From Pseudomonas congelans (GTDB lineage Bacteria; Pseudomonadota; Gammaproteobacteria; Pseudomonadales; Pseudomonadaceae): a DNA stretch of 64,000 nt. Where the stretch lies: assembly GCF_900103225.1 (NCBI RefSeq), contig NZ_FNJH01000008.1, positions 122,189 to 186,188 of the forward strand, in the 5' to 3' direction. Shown here one piece after another: positions 45,506-54,547 of the stretch (the first letter of the stretch is position 1; the number at the start of each line of letters is the position of its first letter). The notes beneath the pieces are model-generated. The model did not search any database and had not been told where the DNA came from. It saw only the letters and a program-made list of their open reading frames with translations. A program made the position numbers and the translations under genes.

Positions 45506-46339
45506 CTACTGATGCACGGCCAGCTGATAGGCCGTGTATTTGCGAATATTGATCACGCCGGTGTCGAAAATCAGGTATTGGCCCTTGATCCCCAGCAGCG
45601 TGCCTTCGGCAATCGGGTTCTTGTCCAGATTGAAGCTGACAATCTTGGTCGGATACGCCTCGACCGGGTAACGAAACTCGACAGGCTCGGCGTCATGTAG
45701 CAATTGGATGGCCTGCAGCCCGAATCGTTCTTGCAATCCCAGCAGCCCTGCGCCGCAACTGTCGAACAGCTCCTGGCGAATGGCCTTGAGGTCAACGGGT
45801 TGAGCATCGCCCTTGAGCAGGGCACGCCAGTTGGTACGATCAGCCACCTGGCTGCGCAGCAGGTCTTCGACGAAGCCGGACTGTTGACGGGTTGCCACGC
45901 GCAGGATCGGCAGTGCCTGGCTTGCACCCTGGTCCAGCCAGCGGGTCGGCAACTGCGTAGAGCGGGTAATACCGACCTTCACGCCTGACGAGTTGGCCAG
46001 GTACACGATGTGATCGGTCATGCAGAACTGCTCGCCCCACGCCGGATCACGGCAAGTGCCCTGATCGTGATGGCATTTTTCCGGGCTCATGATGCACAGG
46101 TCGCACTGCGCCAGCTTGAGCATGCACGGGTAGCAGTAACCCTGGCTGTAGCTGGACTTGGTCTTGCGCCCGCAATGACTGCAATGAATGGCGCCGAGAA
46201 ACTCCAGACGCAGCGTCTTGCCGATCAGCGGGTTGACCGCTATCTCGGTCTCGCCGAGGCGAAAAGCGTATTGCACACACGACGTGTCATCCTGACGCGC
46301 CGACATTTTGTTGACTGCTCCGCGACCAATTTCGATCAA
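45506..46339 (-). CDS. DUF2797 protein with cysteine-rich zinc-ribbon-like N-terminus
   Basis: This 277-residue protein belongs to DUF2797. Near residues 40-90 it has many cysteines and histidines in metal-binding spacing: CSHCGRKTK, GYCYPCMLKLAQCDLC, EKCHHDQGTC and EQFC. A central VKVGITRSTQLPTRWLDQGA segment resembles GIY-YIG-like folds. I start it at TTG 46339, which overlaps the stop of the YeaC-like gene (TTGA), giving the sequence LIEIGRGAV at the start; ATG 46306 with GGAG upstream is the alternative. The much longer frame to 46603 runs inside the neighbour and is rejected. Its constant place beside pepN is conserved in Pseudomonas. Function unknown. Confidence 0.82.
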   Translation of the reverse strand: MIEIGRGAVNKMSARQDDTSCVQYAFRLGETEIAVNPLIGKTLRLEFLGAIHCSHCGRKTKSSYSQGYCYPCMLKLAQCDLCIMSPEKCHHDQGTCRDPAWGEQFCMTDHIVYLANSSGVKVGITRSTQLPTRWLDQGASQALPILRVATRQQSGFVEDLLRSQVADRTNWRALLKGDAQPVDLKAIRQELFDSCGAGLLGLQERFGLQAIQLLHDAEPVEFRYPVEAYPTKIVSFNLDKNPIAEGTLLGIKGQYLIFDTGVINIRKYTAYQLAVHQ

Positions 46340-46596
46340 TGAATAGCATCCGATTTGAACAGGATATTGGGCACTGGTGCCGATTTGGAGGCGCATTCCT
46401 GCGGCCCCATGTAGCCAGTGCGCTGGTCTTCCGGCAGGTTCTGCACTTCCCAGGCGATCAGCGCCTGCAGGGACAGCTCCCGCTGCTCCTGAGTGAGCTT
46501 GCGACCGTCGGACCATTTGCCGATTTCCACAGCCAGTTTCAGGCTCTCGTAGATATCCGGGGTGATGTTTTCGATCATTTCTATAAAAGACGACAT
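46336..46596 (-). CDS. YeaC-like DUF1315 protein
   Basis: This small 86-residue protein starts MSSFIEMIENITPDIYESL, typical of DUF1315 (E. coli YeaC). It contains ALIAWEVQNLPEDQRTGYM and ends with NILFKSDAIH. The ATG at 46596 has GGAG six bases upstream, whereas the longer frame to 46671 overlaps the rhomboid gene and lacks a ribosome binding site. Its stop overlaps the putative TTG start of the DUF2797 gene. It is helical and cytosolic; function unknown. Confidence 0.87.
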   Translation of the reverse strand: MSSFIEMIENITPDIYESLKLAVEIGKWSDGRKLTQEQRELSLQALIAWEVQNLPEDQRTGYMGPQECASKSAPVPNILFKSDAIH

Positions 46597-46624
46597 GGCG
46601 CACTCCAGAAAATAGCGGGTAATT

Positions 46625-47497
46625 CTAGGCCTTGCGGCGCGCAATCGCACCACCCAGCAGCCCGGTGACACAACCGATGATCAGCCCGCCGACATGCGCA
46701 CCGTTGGCGATTTCGCCGAAGCCGAGCATGCTCACCAGCCCGGACAGGCACAACGCCAGCCAGACCAGCATCATGATCAACACCCCGCGCGGCAGGCGAT
46801 AGACCGGATTGGGCGCCAGCATCTGGAAAATCCAGCAATGCCCGAGCAGGCCATACAGCACGCCGGACAGTCCGCCAAACAGGCTGGGGCCGCTGAACAG
46901 GTATTGCACGTAATTTGAAACCGAAGAGAACAGCAGGGTCAGCAACAGCAGCGACAGGCTGCCCTGGCGAATTTCAATCCGCCGCCCCAGCTCCCAGAAC
47001 CACATGCCGTTCATGGCCAGATGCAGGATGCCGAAGTGGATGAGCATGGGCGAGATGATCCGCCACCACTGCCCGGACGCCAGGCTTTCGGACAACGGCA
47101 GAAACGTTGCGTACTCGCCATGGATGCGGAAATCCTGAAAGGTCAGCCAGCGGACGGCTTCGAGGTTATCACCCAGCAGCGTCATGCCGGCCACCAGCAA
47201 GGTGACCAGCAACACCAGGGCCGTCACCGGGCTGTTGCGTAACTGCTCGATCAGGCCGGGCGGCTTGTAGGTCGAGCTCCCGATGTCTTGCGCCAGCTGA
47301 ACGTGCTCGTCGCCTTCGGGGAAGCGCGTGTACAACTCGCGCACTTCCTCGACCAGTCGCGGCGCGTCCGGCACCCACAGGACCTGCTCGCCAGCCTCTT
47401 CACTGACCCGATGAGGAATCTGCAAGCGCAGCAATAGCCTGACAAAACCGCTCAGGTCGGTGGTCAGCGGCAAACGCAGGACAGCGACAGGACTCAT
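46625..47497 (-). CDS. Rhomboid-family intramembrane serine protease with N-terminal cytosolic domain
   Basis: This 290-residue protein has a soluble N-terminal region of about 90 residues, then six or seven membrane helices. Rhomboid residues are intact: LIHFGILHLAMNGMW with His and Asn, catalytic Ser211 in GGLSGVLYG, and catalytic His268 in GAHVGG. The N-terminal part (VLRLPLTTDLSGFVRLL, WVPDAPRLVEEV) resembles the GlpG cytosolic domain. The ATG at 47497 is preceded by GAGG; the TTG six bases earlier is unlikely. It starts two bases after the metallophosphoesterase stop. It differs from the shorter rhomboid at 40598. Confidence 0.92.
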   Translation of the reverse strand: MSPVAVLRLPLTTDLSGFVRLLLRLQIPHRVSEEAGEQVLWVPDAPRLVEEVRELYTRFPEGDEHVQLAQDIGSSTYKPPGLIEQLRNSPVTALVLLVTLLVAGMTLLGDNLEAVRWLTFQDFRIHGEYATFLPLSESLASGQWWRIISPMLIHFGILHLAMNGMWFWELGRRIEIRQGSLSLLLLTLLFSSVSNYVQYLFSGPSLFGGLSGVLYGLLGHCWIFQMLAPNPVYRLPRGVLIMMLVWLALCLSGLVSMLGFGEIANGAHVGGLIIGCVTGLLGGAIARRKA

Positions 47498-47499
47498 TC

Positions 47500-48465
47500 T
47501 CAAACCTCGGGACGCTGCACGTCGACCCAGACGAATTTGTCCGGATCGATCTGTGTTTCCTGGTCCAGCCGATAGGCGACCAGCTTGCCGTAGAGTACGG
47601 CGCTGTAATCCAGACAGGCCAGGTTCGGCCGGATAGGCGCAGGGATGCCGCTGCGCCAGTAATGACCGACAAACAGCAGCGGCTCATTGATGCCGTAGCG
47701 CAGCAAGGCGTTCTTCTCCGACGTGGACAGCGGCGTCTTGGCGACCCCTTCGGGCAACGCGTCGGGCTGAAAGACTACGTCGCCATAGGTCTGCGGGTCA
47801 TCCTCCCAGAACTTGGTGCGGAAGAATTCGCGGGTCAGTCCATCACCGCCAGTCAGGGTCAGGCCGTGCGGCAGACGCATGTCGGTGCCACGCAGCAGAC
47901 GGTTGAAGACATTACTGGCGAAGCTGCCGGGCACCGCCGACGCCTGGACAAAATGCTTGTCGATACACCCTGTGCCATGCAGGCCACGCAATGGATCGAT
48001 CAGCGTCGCATCCCAGCAGGCGTGCACGACCCTGAAGCGACCGGCATCGAGGTACAGCGGTAATTCGTAGAACCAGTTGACGAACTCGCTCCACTCATCA
48101 GGATACTGCTCGAACTGCGCCAGGGTCTCGCCGATCAACCGCGCATGACGCGGGGTGTGCTCGCGCACGAACTGGTGACCGCTTTCGGACAGGGCCGGTG
48201 TCACCCAGCCCAGCGCGTTGAACTCATGGTTGCCCATGATGCACAGCGCCTGACCGGCCTGAACCATGTCGCGGACGATGTGCAGCGATTCGCGAATACG
48301 CGGGCCGCGGTCGATGATGTCGCCGAGGAAAATGACGATGCGCTCGGGATGGCGCCACACGCCGGCCTGCAGACGGTAACCGAGAAGCTCCAGCAAGTGC
48401 TCGAGGGTATGGGCACACCCGTGCACGTCACCGATCAGATCATAGCCACGCGCCGGATCGAGCAT
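47500..48465 (-). CDS. Calcineurin-like metallophosphoesterase
   Basis: This 321-residue cytosolic protein carries the two-metal phosphoesterase motifs: LIGDVHGCAHTLE near residue 10, FLGDIIDRGPR near 46, IMGNHEFNALG near 75, VVHACWDA near 147, and a late FVGHYWRSG. The arrangement is closest to PrpA/ApaH-like phosphatases. Natural substrates could be phosphoproteins or dinucleoside polyphosphates; the sequence does not choose. Its ATG shares one base with the NAD kinase stop (TAATG), so translation is coupled to NAD kinase. Confidence 0.9.
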   Translation of the reverse strand: MLDPARGYDLIGDVHGCAHTLEHLLELLGYRLQAGVWRHPERIVIFLGDIIDRGPRIRESLHIVRDMVQAGQALCIMGNHEFNALGWVTPALSESGHQFVREHTPRHARLIGETLAQFEQYPDEWSEFVNWFYELPLYLDAGRFRVVHACWDATLIDPLRGLHGTGCIDKHFVQASAVPGSFASNVFNRLLRGTDMRLPHGLTLTGGDGLTREFFRTKFWEDDPQTYGDVVFQPDALPEGVAKTPLSTSEKNALLRYGINEPLLFVGHYWRSGIPAPIRPNLACLDYSAVLYGKLVAYRLDQETQIDPDKFVWVDVQRPEV

Positions 48466-49355
48466 TAATCGCCCCCGCCGCCGAGCTTGCTGCCCCAGCC
48501 GAGCTTGGTGCGGCAGACCTCGTAATAATTGTGATCCAACGGGTGGATCAGACGCAGTTTCTGCGGTTTCTTGCTGACCGTAATGGTGTCACCCGGCGCA
48601 CAGGTGAAGTGATTCTGACCGTCGCACGACACTTGCGGGTAAATGGTCATGTCCTTGGACACCACGATTTTCAGCTCGCTGTTGCCGTCGACCACGATAG
48701 GCCGCCCGGAGAGCGTGTGCGGGTACATCGGCACGATGACGATGGCGTCGAGCTTGGGGTGCATGATCGGCCCGCCTGCCGACAGCGCATAGGCCGTCGA
48801 CCCGGTAGGCGTGGCGACGATCAGGCCGTCGGCCTTCTGACTGCACACGAACTGCCCGTCAATGTAGATCTCGAACTCGATCATGCGCGTGGACTTACCG
48901 GGATGCAGCACCACGTCGTTGAGCGCATCGCCCTGGCCGATGGCCTCGCCGTGGCGACGCACTTCGGCCTGGAGCAGGAAGCGGTTTTCAACCAGGTAAT
49001 GCCCATCGAGCACTTCGGCGCATTTGACCTCCAGCTCGTCGGGGCGTATGTCAGTCAGAAAGCCCAGGCTGCCACGGTTGATGCCCAGCACCGGAACGTT
49101 ATGCCGGGCCAGTGCCCGCGCCGCACCCAGCAGACTGCCGTCGCCGCCGACCACAATAACCATGTCGCAGACCTCGCCGAGCATCTTGCGCGATGAGGTC
49201 TGCAGGCCATGACCGGGCAGGACCTCGGCGATCGTCTCTTCGAGAATGACGTGCAGATGGCGATCCAGCAGGAATCTCTTGAGTCGGCGAACGGTCTCGA
49301 GCACCTGAACACTGCCCAGGCGACCGATGATGCCGATATTGCGAAATTGCTCCAT
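48465..49355 (-). CDS. nadK: NAD kinase
   Basis: This 296-residue enzyme phosphorylates NAD to NADP. The diagnostic GGDGS motif is at residues 70-74, followed by GINRGSLGFLTD, ALNDVVLHPG, and the NAD-binding ATPTGSTAYALSAGGP block near residue 185. The length matches E. coli NadK (292). AGGAG lies five bases before the ATG. It heads the minus-strand block that continues through metallophosphoesterase, rhomboid, YeaC, DUF2797 and pepN. Confidence 0.96.
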   Translation of the reverse strand: MEQFRNIGIIGRLGSVQVLETVRRLKRFLLDRHLHVILEETIAEVLPGHGLQTSSRKMLGEVCDMVIVVGGDGSLLGAARALARHNVPVLGINRGSLGFLTDIRPDELEVKCAEVLDGHYLVENRFLLQAEVRRHGEAIGQGDALNDVVLHPGKSTRMIEFEIYIDGQFVCSQKADGLIVATPTGSTAYALSAGGPIMHPKLDAIVIVPMYPHTLSGRPIVVDGNSELKIVVSKDMTIYPQVSCDGQNHFTCAPGDTITVSKKPQKLRLIHPLDHNYYEVCRTKLGWGSKLGGGGD

Positions 49356-49494
49356 GAGGCTCCTGCTGCGGGTTCGATACGACTTGAAAAACGTGATTAT
49401 GGGCGAAAGGGCCTGACAGCAGCAAACCGGGGTGTAAAAAGCACGTCGCGGACCTTGCGGGCTTTTGCACGGGTGGCGGAACGCAAGCCGGAGC

Positions 49495-50562
49495 CTAGCG
49501 GGTCAACGCGGTGGTTTCATCGTACTCCGGACTCATGCTGCCGGGTTGAAGAATGCCTATCTGCGCACCTCGCCAGAATGCCCGGTCCTTGCCGCCGCGC
49601 TTGGCCTGATACAAATTGATGTCGGCGGTCTTGAGCACTGCCGAGCTGTCCGCTGCCGCCGGGATGTCTGCCAGCCCGGCACTGCAGGTCAGCGGGCTCA
49701 CAGCGGATGACTTCCTGATGCAGTCCAGCAGGCTCAGCACATAATCCCGAGCGTCATCTTCACTGCACATTGGCAGGATCACGCCGAACTCCTCTCCGCC
49801 CATTCGCCCAAAGGCAAGACTGCCCACGGTCTTTTGCAGACAGCCAGCCATCACGCGAAGCGCCTGATCACCGGCGTCGTGGCCGAATTGATCATTGATC
49901 GTTTTGAAGTCATCAATGTCGAGCATCAGAAAATAACCCGCGGAGTTATTCAGCACATGATTATCCAGTGCCTGCATCAGTGCACGGCGATTCAATATAG
50001 CGGTCAGGTCATCGGTCAGCGACAGTTCACGAAACTGATGTTCCAGACTCAATACGGTACGAAGTGTGCGCGTGTAAGTGTGATTCATCACACTGCCCAG
50101 ACTGACCGACGTGATAAAGAACAGTGTCATGAACACAGTCGCAACACTGTCGGTATCGACCCCCTGGGCGGGAGAGAGAATACACCAGGCGAGTACCGCC
50201 ACCAGAAGATAATCCCGGGTATACACCACTAACAATGTCGAACACAGGATAATCATCACGGCGACCGAGAGTGACCAGTTGATGTCCGTCCCGGTGCGTA
50301 AATGTCCCGCCCTTGAAAAGCACAGTGCCACAATGATCACGAATGCCATGCCCACACAGCGCCAGACCCTGAAGTCGACCGCCCGGTATTGCAATGCGCA
50401 CGCCCCCAGCAGGCCAAGGGTCAGCAGCATTTCCGGCGGACCGAATTGCAGATATGGCGTGACCGAGAGAACAATCAGCCAACACACGATGGCAATACAT
50501 TGCACACGCGCAATGGCGGGTGAGAGCAGCTGTTTTATCCGGGTCTGCATGTCACCGTTCAT
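49495..50562 (-). CDS. Membrane-anchored diguanylate cyclase (GGDEF)
   Basis: This 355-residue protein has five or six N-terminal membrane helices over residues about 18-165 and a cytosolic GGDEF domain after residue 190. Active-site segments are LTDDLTAILNRRALMQ, LDIDDFKTINDQFGHDAGD and MGGEEFG, the last being an active variant of the signature. The RxxD inhibitory site normally five residues before the motif is absent (the sequence reads VGSLAFGRM), so feedback by c-di-GMP is unlikely. It should synthesise c-di-GMP in response to a membrane or periplasmic cue. GGAG lies seven bases upstream of the ATG. It stands alone. Confidence 0.93.
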   Translation of the reverse strand: MNGDMQTRIKQLLSPAIARVQCIAIVCWLIVLSVTPYLQFGPPEMLLTLGLLGACALQYRAVDFRVWRCVGMAFVIIVALCFSRAGHLRTGTDINWSLSVAVMIILCSTLLVVYTRDYLLVAVLAWCILSPAQGVDTDSVATVFMTLFFITSVSLGSVMNHTYTRTLRTVLSLEHQFRELSLTDDLTAILNRRALMQALDNHVLNNSAGYFLMLDIDDFKTINDQFGHDAGDQALRVMAGCLQKTVGSLAFGRMGGEEFGVILPMCSEDDARDYVLSLLDCIRKSSAVSPLTCSAGLADIPAAADSSAVLKTADINLYQAKRGGKDRAFWRGAQIGILQPGSMSPEYDETTALTR

Positions 50563-50932
50563 AGAAAACTCCAGGCATCCGATTTGCCGAGTCGAATATC
50601 CGCCGCCTGAAGACTACCTATATTAAGCAGCCCAAGAGTCGACCGACTGATTGAATGACATTCACCACCAGGTGACCATCATTGAGACACACCGGGCAAT
50701 GAACATCATTGACCGGCGCCTGAACTGTTTGACGCAAACAATATACTGGATATGAATGACAGTTTGCACAAAGAGAAGGCGCCTAATAACTCTCAATAAC
50801 GTTTCTTTATTCAATGAACATCTTGTCGCACGTCGTACGTCATATGCTGTCTGCGAAGCAGAAACTCCGGCGCGAGCGGGCCGCTTGCCGAACACACTGT
50901 CTGTCGGCGGCGACTCACGCTATCCTCGGCGC
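50563..50932. other. Divergent gap between the GGDEF and DUF1853 genes
   Basis: These 370 bases hold divergent promoters. Reading frame upstream of the DUF1853 gene is open back to 50756 but lacks a ribosome binding site and coding character. I saw no repeat or RNA gene. Confidence 0.5.
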
Positions 50933-51916
50933 ATGACTCTATTCCCCGGCCTGATCGATCTCCCCCGCCAATTGCGGCATTCCGAAGTGCGCGACCTTGC
51001 CTGGGTGATCCTCGCGCCGCCCATGCTTGAAACCGCACCCTGGCCGCAGCGCCACCCACTGGCGGGCAGCGACTGGGTAAAGGCCCCACAGCAACTGGCG
51101 GATTTTCTCTGGCAACTGGACCGCGACAGCCGCCCGCTGGAAGACTGGCTGGCGCAGGCCACCACGCGAAGACTGGGCCGCTATTACGAACGGCTCTGGC
51201 AATTCGCCGTGCAACATGCGCCGGGGGTGGAAATAATCGCAGCCAACCTGCCGATCAGGCTTGGCAGCCAGACCCTGGGCGAGCTGGACATGCTGCTGCG
51301 TGATGCTGAAGGCGTGCACCACGTCGAACTGGCGATCAAGCTCTACCTGGGGCCGCAGGACGGCGATGGCAGCGATCCGGCGCACTGGCTGGGGCCTGGC
51401 TGTCAGGATCGGCTGGACCGCAAGCTGGCCCATCTGAGCCAGCATCAGTTGCCGATGTCCGCGCGCCCGGAAAGCCGTGCGACGCTTGAAGCGCTGGGCG
51501 TCGAAGCGTTCAGTGCGCGGTTGTGGCTGGGCGGCTACCTGTTGTATCCGTGGCCGGGCTCATGCCAATCCCCTGCCGGCGTTCATCCGCAGCACCTCAA
51601 GGGGCTCTGGCTGCATCAGCGTGACTGGAGGTCGTTCCTGGCGCAAAGCCAGCCTGGACGCTGGCAGCCCCTGCCGCGCCATGCCTGGCTGGCGCCGGCA
51701 CTCTACAACCAGGCGTGGAGCGATCAGCAGTTGCAAGACTGGCTGAATGAACTCGATCCGCTGGCCCCGGCGCAGCTATTGGTGCGCCTCAGGGAGAATG
51801 CCGAGGGCCACTGGGAGGAAGCCGAGCGACTGTTTCTGGTGTCGGACATGTGGCCGAATCTGGCCGACACCAGTCATCCGCTCAACTCAATCGCAATGCC
51901 AGCGCAGCCAGTGTGA
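50933..51916 (+). CDS. DUF1853 protein, PD-(D/E)XK nuclease-like fold
   Basis: This 327-residue protein belongs to DUF1853. It contains LGELDMLLRDAEGVHHVELAIKLYL-type core sequence (residues about 109-133), giving the Glu...Asp...Glu-x-Lys arrangement of PD-(D/E)XK nucleases: GELDML then HVELAIK. Whether it cuts DNA is unknown. I start it at ATG 50933 (MTLFPGLID); the longer frame from 50756 adds a stretch without similarity or signal. Its last 35 bases overlap the end of the convergent ArsB-like gene. Place in the block is conserved in Pseudomonas next to NAD kinase. Confidence 0.85.
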   Translation: MTLFPGLIDLPRQLRHSEVRDLAWVILAPPMLETAPWPQRHPLAGSDWVKAPQQLADFLWQLDRDSRPLEDWLAQATTRRLGRYYERLWQFAVQHAPGVEIIAANLPIRLGSQTLGELDMLLRDAEGVHHVELAIKLYLGPQDGDGSDPAHWLGPGCQDRLDRKLAHLSQHQLPMSARPESRATLEALGVEAFSARLWLGGYLLYPWPGSCQSPAGVHPQHLKGLWLHQRDWRSFLAQSQPGRWQPLPRHAWLAPALYNQAWSDQQLQDWLNELDPLAPAQLLVRLRENAEGHWEEAERLFLVSDMWPNLADTSHPLNSIAMPAQPV

Positions 51917-53162
51917 CCAGCAGCACAGGCACGGTCAGCACGATACCGACCTTGAAGTAATAGCCCCAACTGATGGTGATGCCCTTGCGCTGCAGCACAT
52001 GCAGCCAGAGCAGCGTGGCCAGACTGCCGATAGGCGTGATTTTCGGGCCGAGGTCGCTGCCGATCACGTTGGCGTAGATCATCGCTTCCTGGATGGCGCC
52101 GCTGGCATGACTTGCGTCGATGGACAGCAGCCCGATGAGTACCGTGGGCATGTTGTTCATGATCGAAGACAGGAACGCAGTCATCAGGCCGGTGCCCATC
52201 GCCGCGCCCCAGATGCCATAGCCCGCGAACCAGTCCAGCAAGCTGGCCAGGTAATCGGTCAGCCCGGCGTTACGCAGGCCATAGACCACCAGGTACATAC
52301 CCAGCGAAAAGACCACGATGTGCCACGGCGCTTCTTTCATCACCTTGCTGGTCTTGATGGTATGCCCTTTGGCGGCGATGCCCAGCAGCAGCACTGCGCA
52401 CACCGACGAGATCGCACTGATCGGGATGCCCAGCGGCTCAAGGGCAAAACAACCCACCAGCAGAATCAGCAGCACCGCCCAACCGGCCAGAAACGTGGCG
52501 CGGTCATGGATAACCGTTTCCGGCTTGTCCAGATGCTCGGGCTCGAACTCGGCGGGAATGTCCCGACGGAAGTACCACATCAGCACGGCCAGGGTGGCGG
52601 CGACACTGGCCAGATTCACCGGCACCATGACGGCTGCATAACGGTTGAAACCGATCTTGAAGTAATCCGCCGAGACGATGTTCACCAGGTTCGAGACCAC
52701 CAGCGGCAGGCTGGCCGTATCGGCGATGAAACCGGCCGCCATGACGAATGCCAGCGTCGAGGCAGGCGAAAAGCGCAATGCGAGCATCATGGCAATGACG
52801 ATCGGGGTGAGGATCAGCACTGCACCATCGTTGGCGAACAAGGCCGACACCAGCGCACCGAACAGCACGAATAGGGCAAACAGACGGCGTCCGTTACCCT
52901 TACCCCAGCGCGCCACATGCAGCGCTGCCCAGGCAAAGAAACCGGCCTCATCGAGCAGCAGCGTAATGATGATCAGCGAAATGAACGTCGCCGTGGCATT
53001 CCAGATGATGCCCCACACCACAGCGATATCACTGAAGTGCACGACGCCTGTCAGCAACGCCAGTATTGCCCCCAGTACGGCACTCCAGCCTACGCCCAGA
53101 CCCTTGGGTTGCCAGATGACCAGCGTGATGGTGAACAGGAAAATCAGCGTTGCTATCAGCAT
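51882..53162 (-). CDS. ArsB/NhaD-type inner-membrane carrier, arsenite efflux-like
   Basis: This 426-residue protein has about 11-12 membrane helices and the signature segments of the ArsB branch of the ion transporter superfamily: FANDGAVLILTPIVIAMM near residue 105, ADTASLPLVVSNLVNIVS near 150, and a late NMPTVLIGLLS plus YANVIGSDLGPKITPIGSLATLLW near 375-400. ArsB exports arsenite and antimonite. No arsR, arsC or arsH is nearby, so arsenic is not certain; the gene is instead coupled by TAATG to an Fsr-type exporter. The ATG at 53162 is preferred over a longer frame to 53219 that would sit inside the neighbour. Confidence 0.85.
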   Translation of the reverse strand: MLIATLIFLFTITLVIWQPKGLGVGWSAVLGAILALLTGVVHFSDIAVVWGIIWNATATFISLIIITLLLDEAGFFAWAALHVARWGKGNGRRLFALFVLFGALVSALFANDGAVLILTPIVIAMMLALRFSPASTLAFVMAAGFIADTASLPLVVSNLVNIVSADYFKIGFNRYAAVMVPVNLASVAATLAVLMWYFRRDIPAEFEPEHLDKPETVIHDRATFLAGWAVLLILLVGCFALEPLGIPISAISSVCAVLLLGIAAKGHTIKTSKVMKEAPWHIVVFSLGMYLVVYGLRNAGLTDYLASLLDWFAGYGIWGAAMGTGLMTAFLSSIMNNMPTVLIGLLSIDASHASGAIQEAMIYANVIGSDLGPKITPIGSLATLLWLHVLQRKGITISWGYYFKVGIVLTVPVLLVTLAALALRLS

Positions 53163-54379
53163 TATTTGGTCCGAGGCAGAAGAATCGCGAGGATGCCGAG
53201 CAGCGGCAGGTACGAGCACAGCGTGTAGACGAACAGGATGCCGTGGCTGTCGGCCAGATAGCCGAGCAAGGCAGCGCCGATGCCGCCGAAGCCGAACATC
53301 AGGCCGAAGAACAGCCCGGCAATCATGCCCACGTTGCCAGGCACCAGCTCCTGGGCGTAGACCACGATGGCGGAAAAGGCCGAGGCCAGGACAAAGCCAA
53401 TGATCACACTGAGTACGCTGGTCCAGAACAGATCCGCATAGGGCAGCGCCAGGGTGAATGGCGCAGCGCCAAGAATCGAGAACCAGATCACCGCCTTGCG
53501 GCCAATGCGGTCACCGATCGGCCCGCCGAAAAAGGTCCCCGCCGCCACGGCGCCCAGAAACAGGAACAGGTGCAGCTGCGAGCTGGCGACCGACAGGCCA
53601 AATTTCTCGATCAGGTAGAAGGTGAAATAGCTGGTCAGGCTGGTCATGTAGAAAAACTTGGAAAACACCAGAAACGCCAGCACTGCCAACGAGGCAATCA
53701 CGCGCTTTCTGGACAGACCATGAGTGGCAGCCTGACCAGCCTTGAGCTTGAACAGGTTGAGGTGTGCGCGATACCAGCGGCTGATTGCATACAGCAGCCC
53801 CAGCGAGAACAACGCAAACAGCCCGATCCAGGCGACATTGCCCTGGCCGAACGGGATGATGATCGCCGCGGCCAGCAACGGTCCGAACGCAGTGCCTGTG
53901 TTGCCACCGACCTGAAAGGTCGATTGCGCAAGCCCGTAGCGACCACCTGAGGCCAGTCGCGCGATACGCGAGGCTTCCGGGTGGAACGTTGACGAGCCGA
54001 TGCCGATCAATGCGGCGGCCAGCAGAATCAAGGGGAAGCTGCCGACCAGCGACATCATCACGATACCGATCAGCGTGCAGATCGATCCGACGGGCAGTAC
54101 CAGCGGGTTGGGATGGCGGTCAGTGTAATAACCGACCCAGGGCTGCAGCAGCGAGGCTGTGATCTGAAATGTCAGGGTAATCAGGCCGATCTGGGTGAAG
54201 CTCAGGTCGTAGCTGGCCTTGAGCATCGGGTAGATCGACGGAAGGATGGCCTGAATCAGGTCATTGACCAGGTGCGCGAGGGCGACGGCACCGATGATGC
54301 GCATCACCAGCGGGCTGGTTTGAGGGGTGGTCGAGGCCTTCGCCGTCACGGGCGGAGCACTGGTCGCCATGGTATTCAT
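53162..54379 (-). CDS. MFS exporter, fosmidomycin-resistance (Fsr) type
   Basis: This 405-residue protein has 12 membrane helices and resembles E. coli Fsr: AHLVNDLIQAILPSIYPML near residue 38, QPWVGYYTDRHP, IGSSTFHPEASRIARLASGGR near 135, and GGPIGDRIGRKAVIW in the second half. Fsr-type pumps expel fosmidomycin and perhaps other anions. The ATG at 54379 is used; the alternative at 54370 shortens it by three residues. The stop TAA shares a base with the ArsB-like ATG, so the two carriers are made together. Confidence 0.87.
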   Translation of the reverse strand: MNTMATSAPPVTAKASTTPQTSPLVMRIIGAVALAHLVNDLIQAILPSIYPMLKASYDLSFTQIGLITLTFQITASLLQPWVGYYTDRHPNPLVLPVGSICTLIGIVMMSLVGSFPLILLAAALIGIGSSTFHPEASRIARLASGGRYGLAQSTFQVGGNTGTAFGPLLAAAIIIPFGQGNVAWIGLFALFSLGLLYAISRWYRAHLNLFKLKAGQAATHGLSRKRVIASLAVLAFLVFSKFFYMTSLTSYFTFYLIEKFGLSVASSQLHLFLFLGAVAAGTFFGGPIGDRIGRKAVIWFSILGAAPFTLALPYADLFWTSVLSVIIGFVLASAFSAIVVYAQELVPGNVGMIAGLFFGLMFGFGGIGAALLGYLADSHGILFVYTLCSYLPLLGILAILLPRTK

Positions 54380-54547
54380 CCGTAAAAGGGTTCGCGGTTC
54401 GCCCGGCACAGATGATTACAAGATGTGTCACGTGTACCAGGGCGCGCCAATGTGCCATTTTTCGGGGCGACTGTGCCACGTTTTGTTGCGTTTTTGCTGA
54501 CGGGTAGGCAAGTGTTCTGCCGGGCATGGCTTTTCCTGTGTTCGGCT

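Noticed and set aside
42965..45700. 911-codon plus-strand frame opposite pepN
   Set aside because: pepN is secure on the minus strand with zinc-site motifs; the opposite frame contains no domain.
51747..52874. 375-codon plus-strand frame overlapping the ArsB-like gene
   Set aside because: It is highly charged with His, Gln and Arg, typical of the complement of a membrane protein gene.
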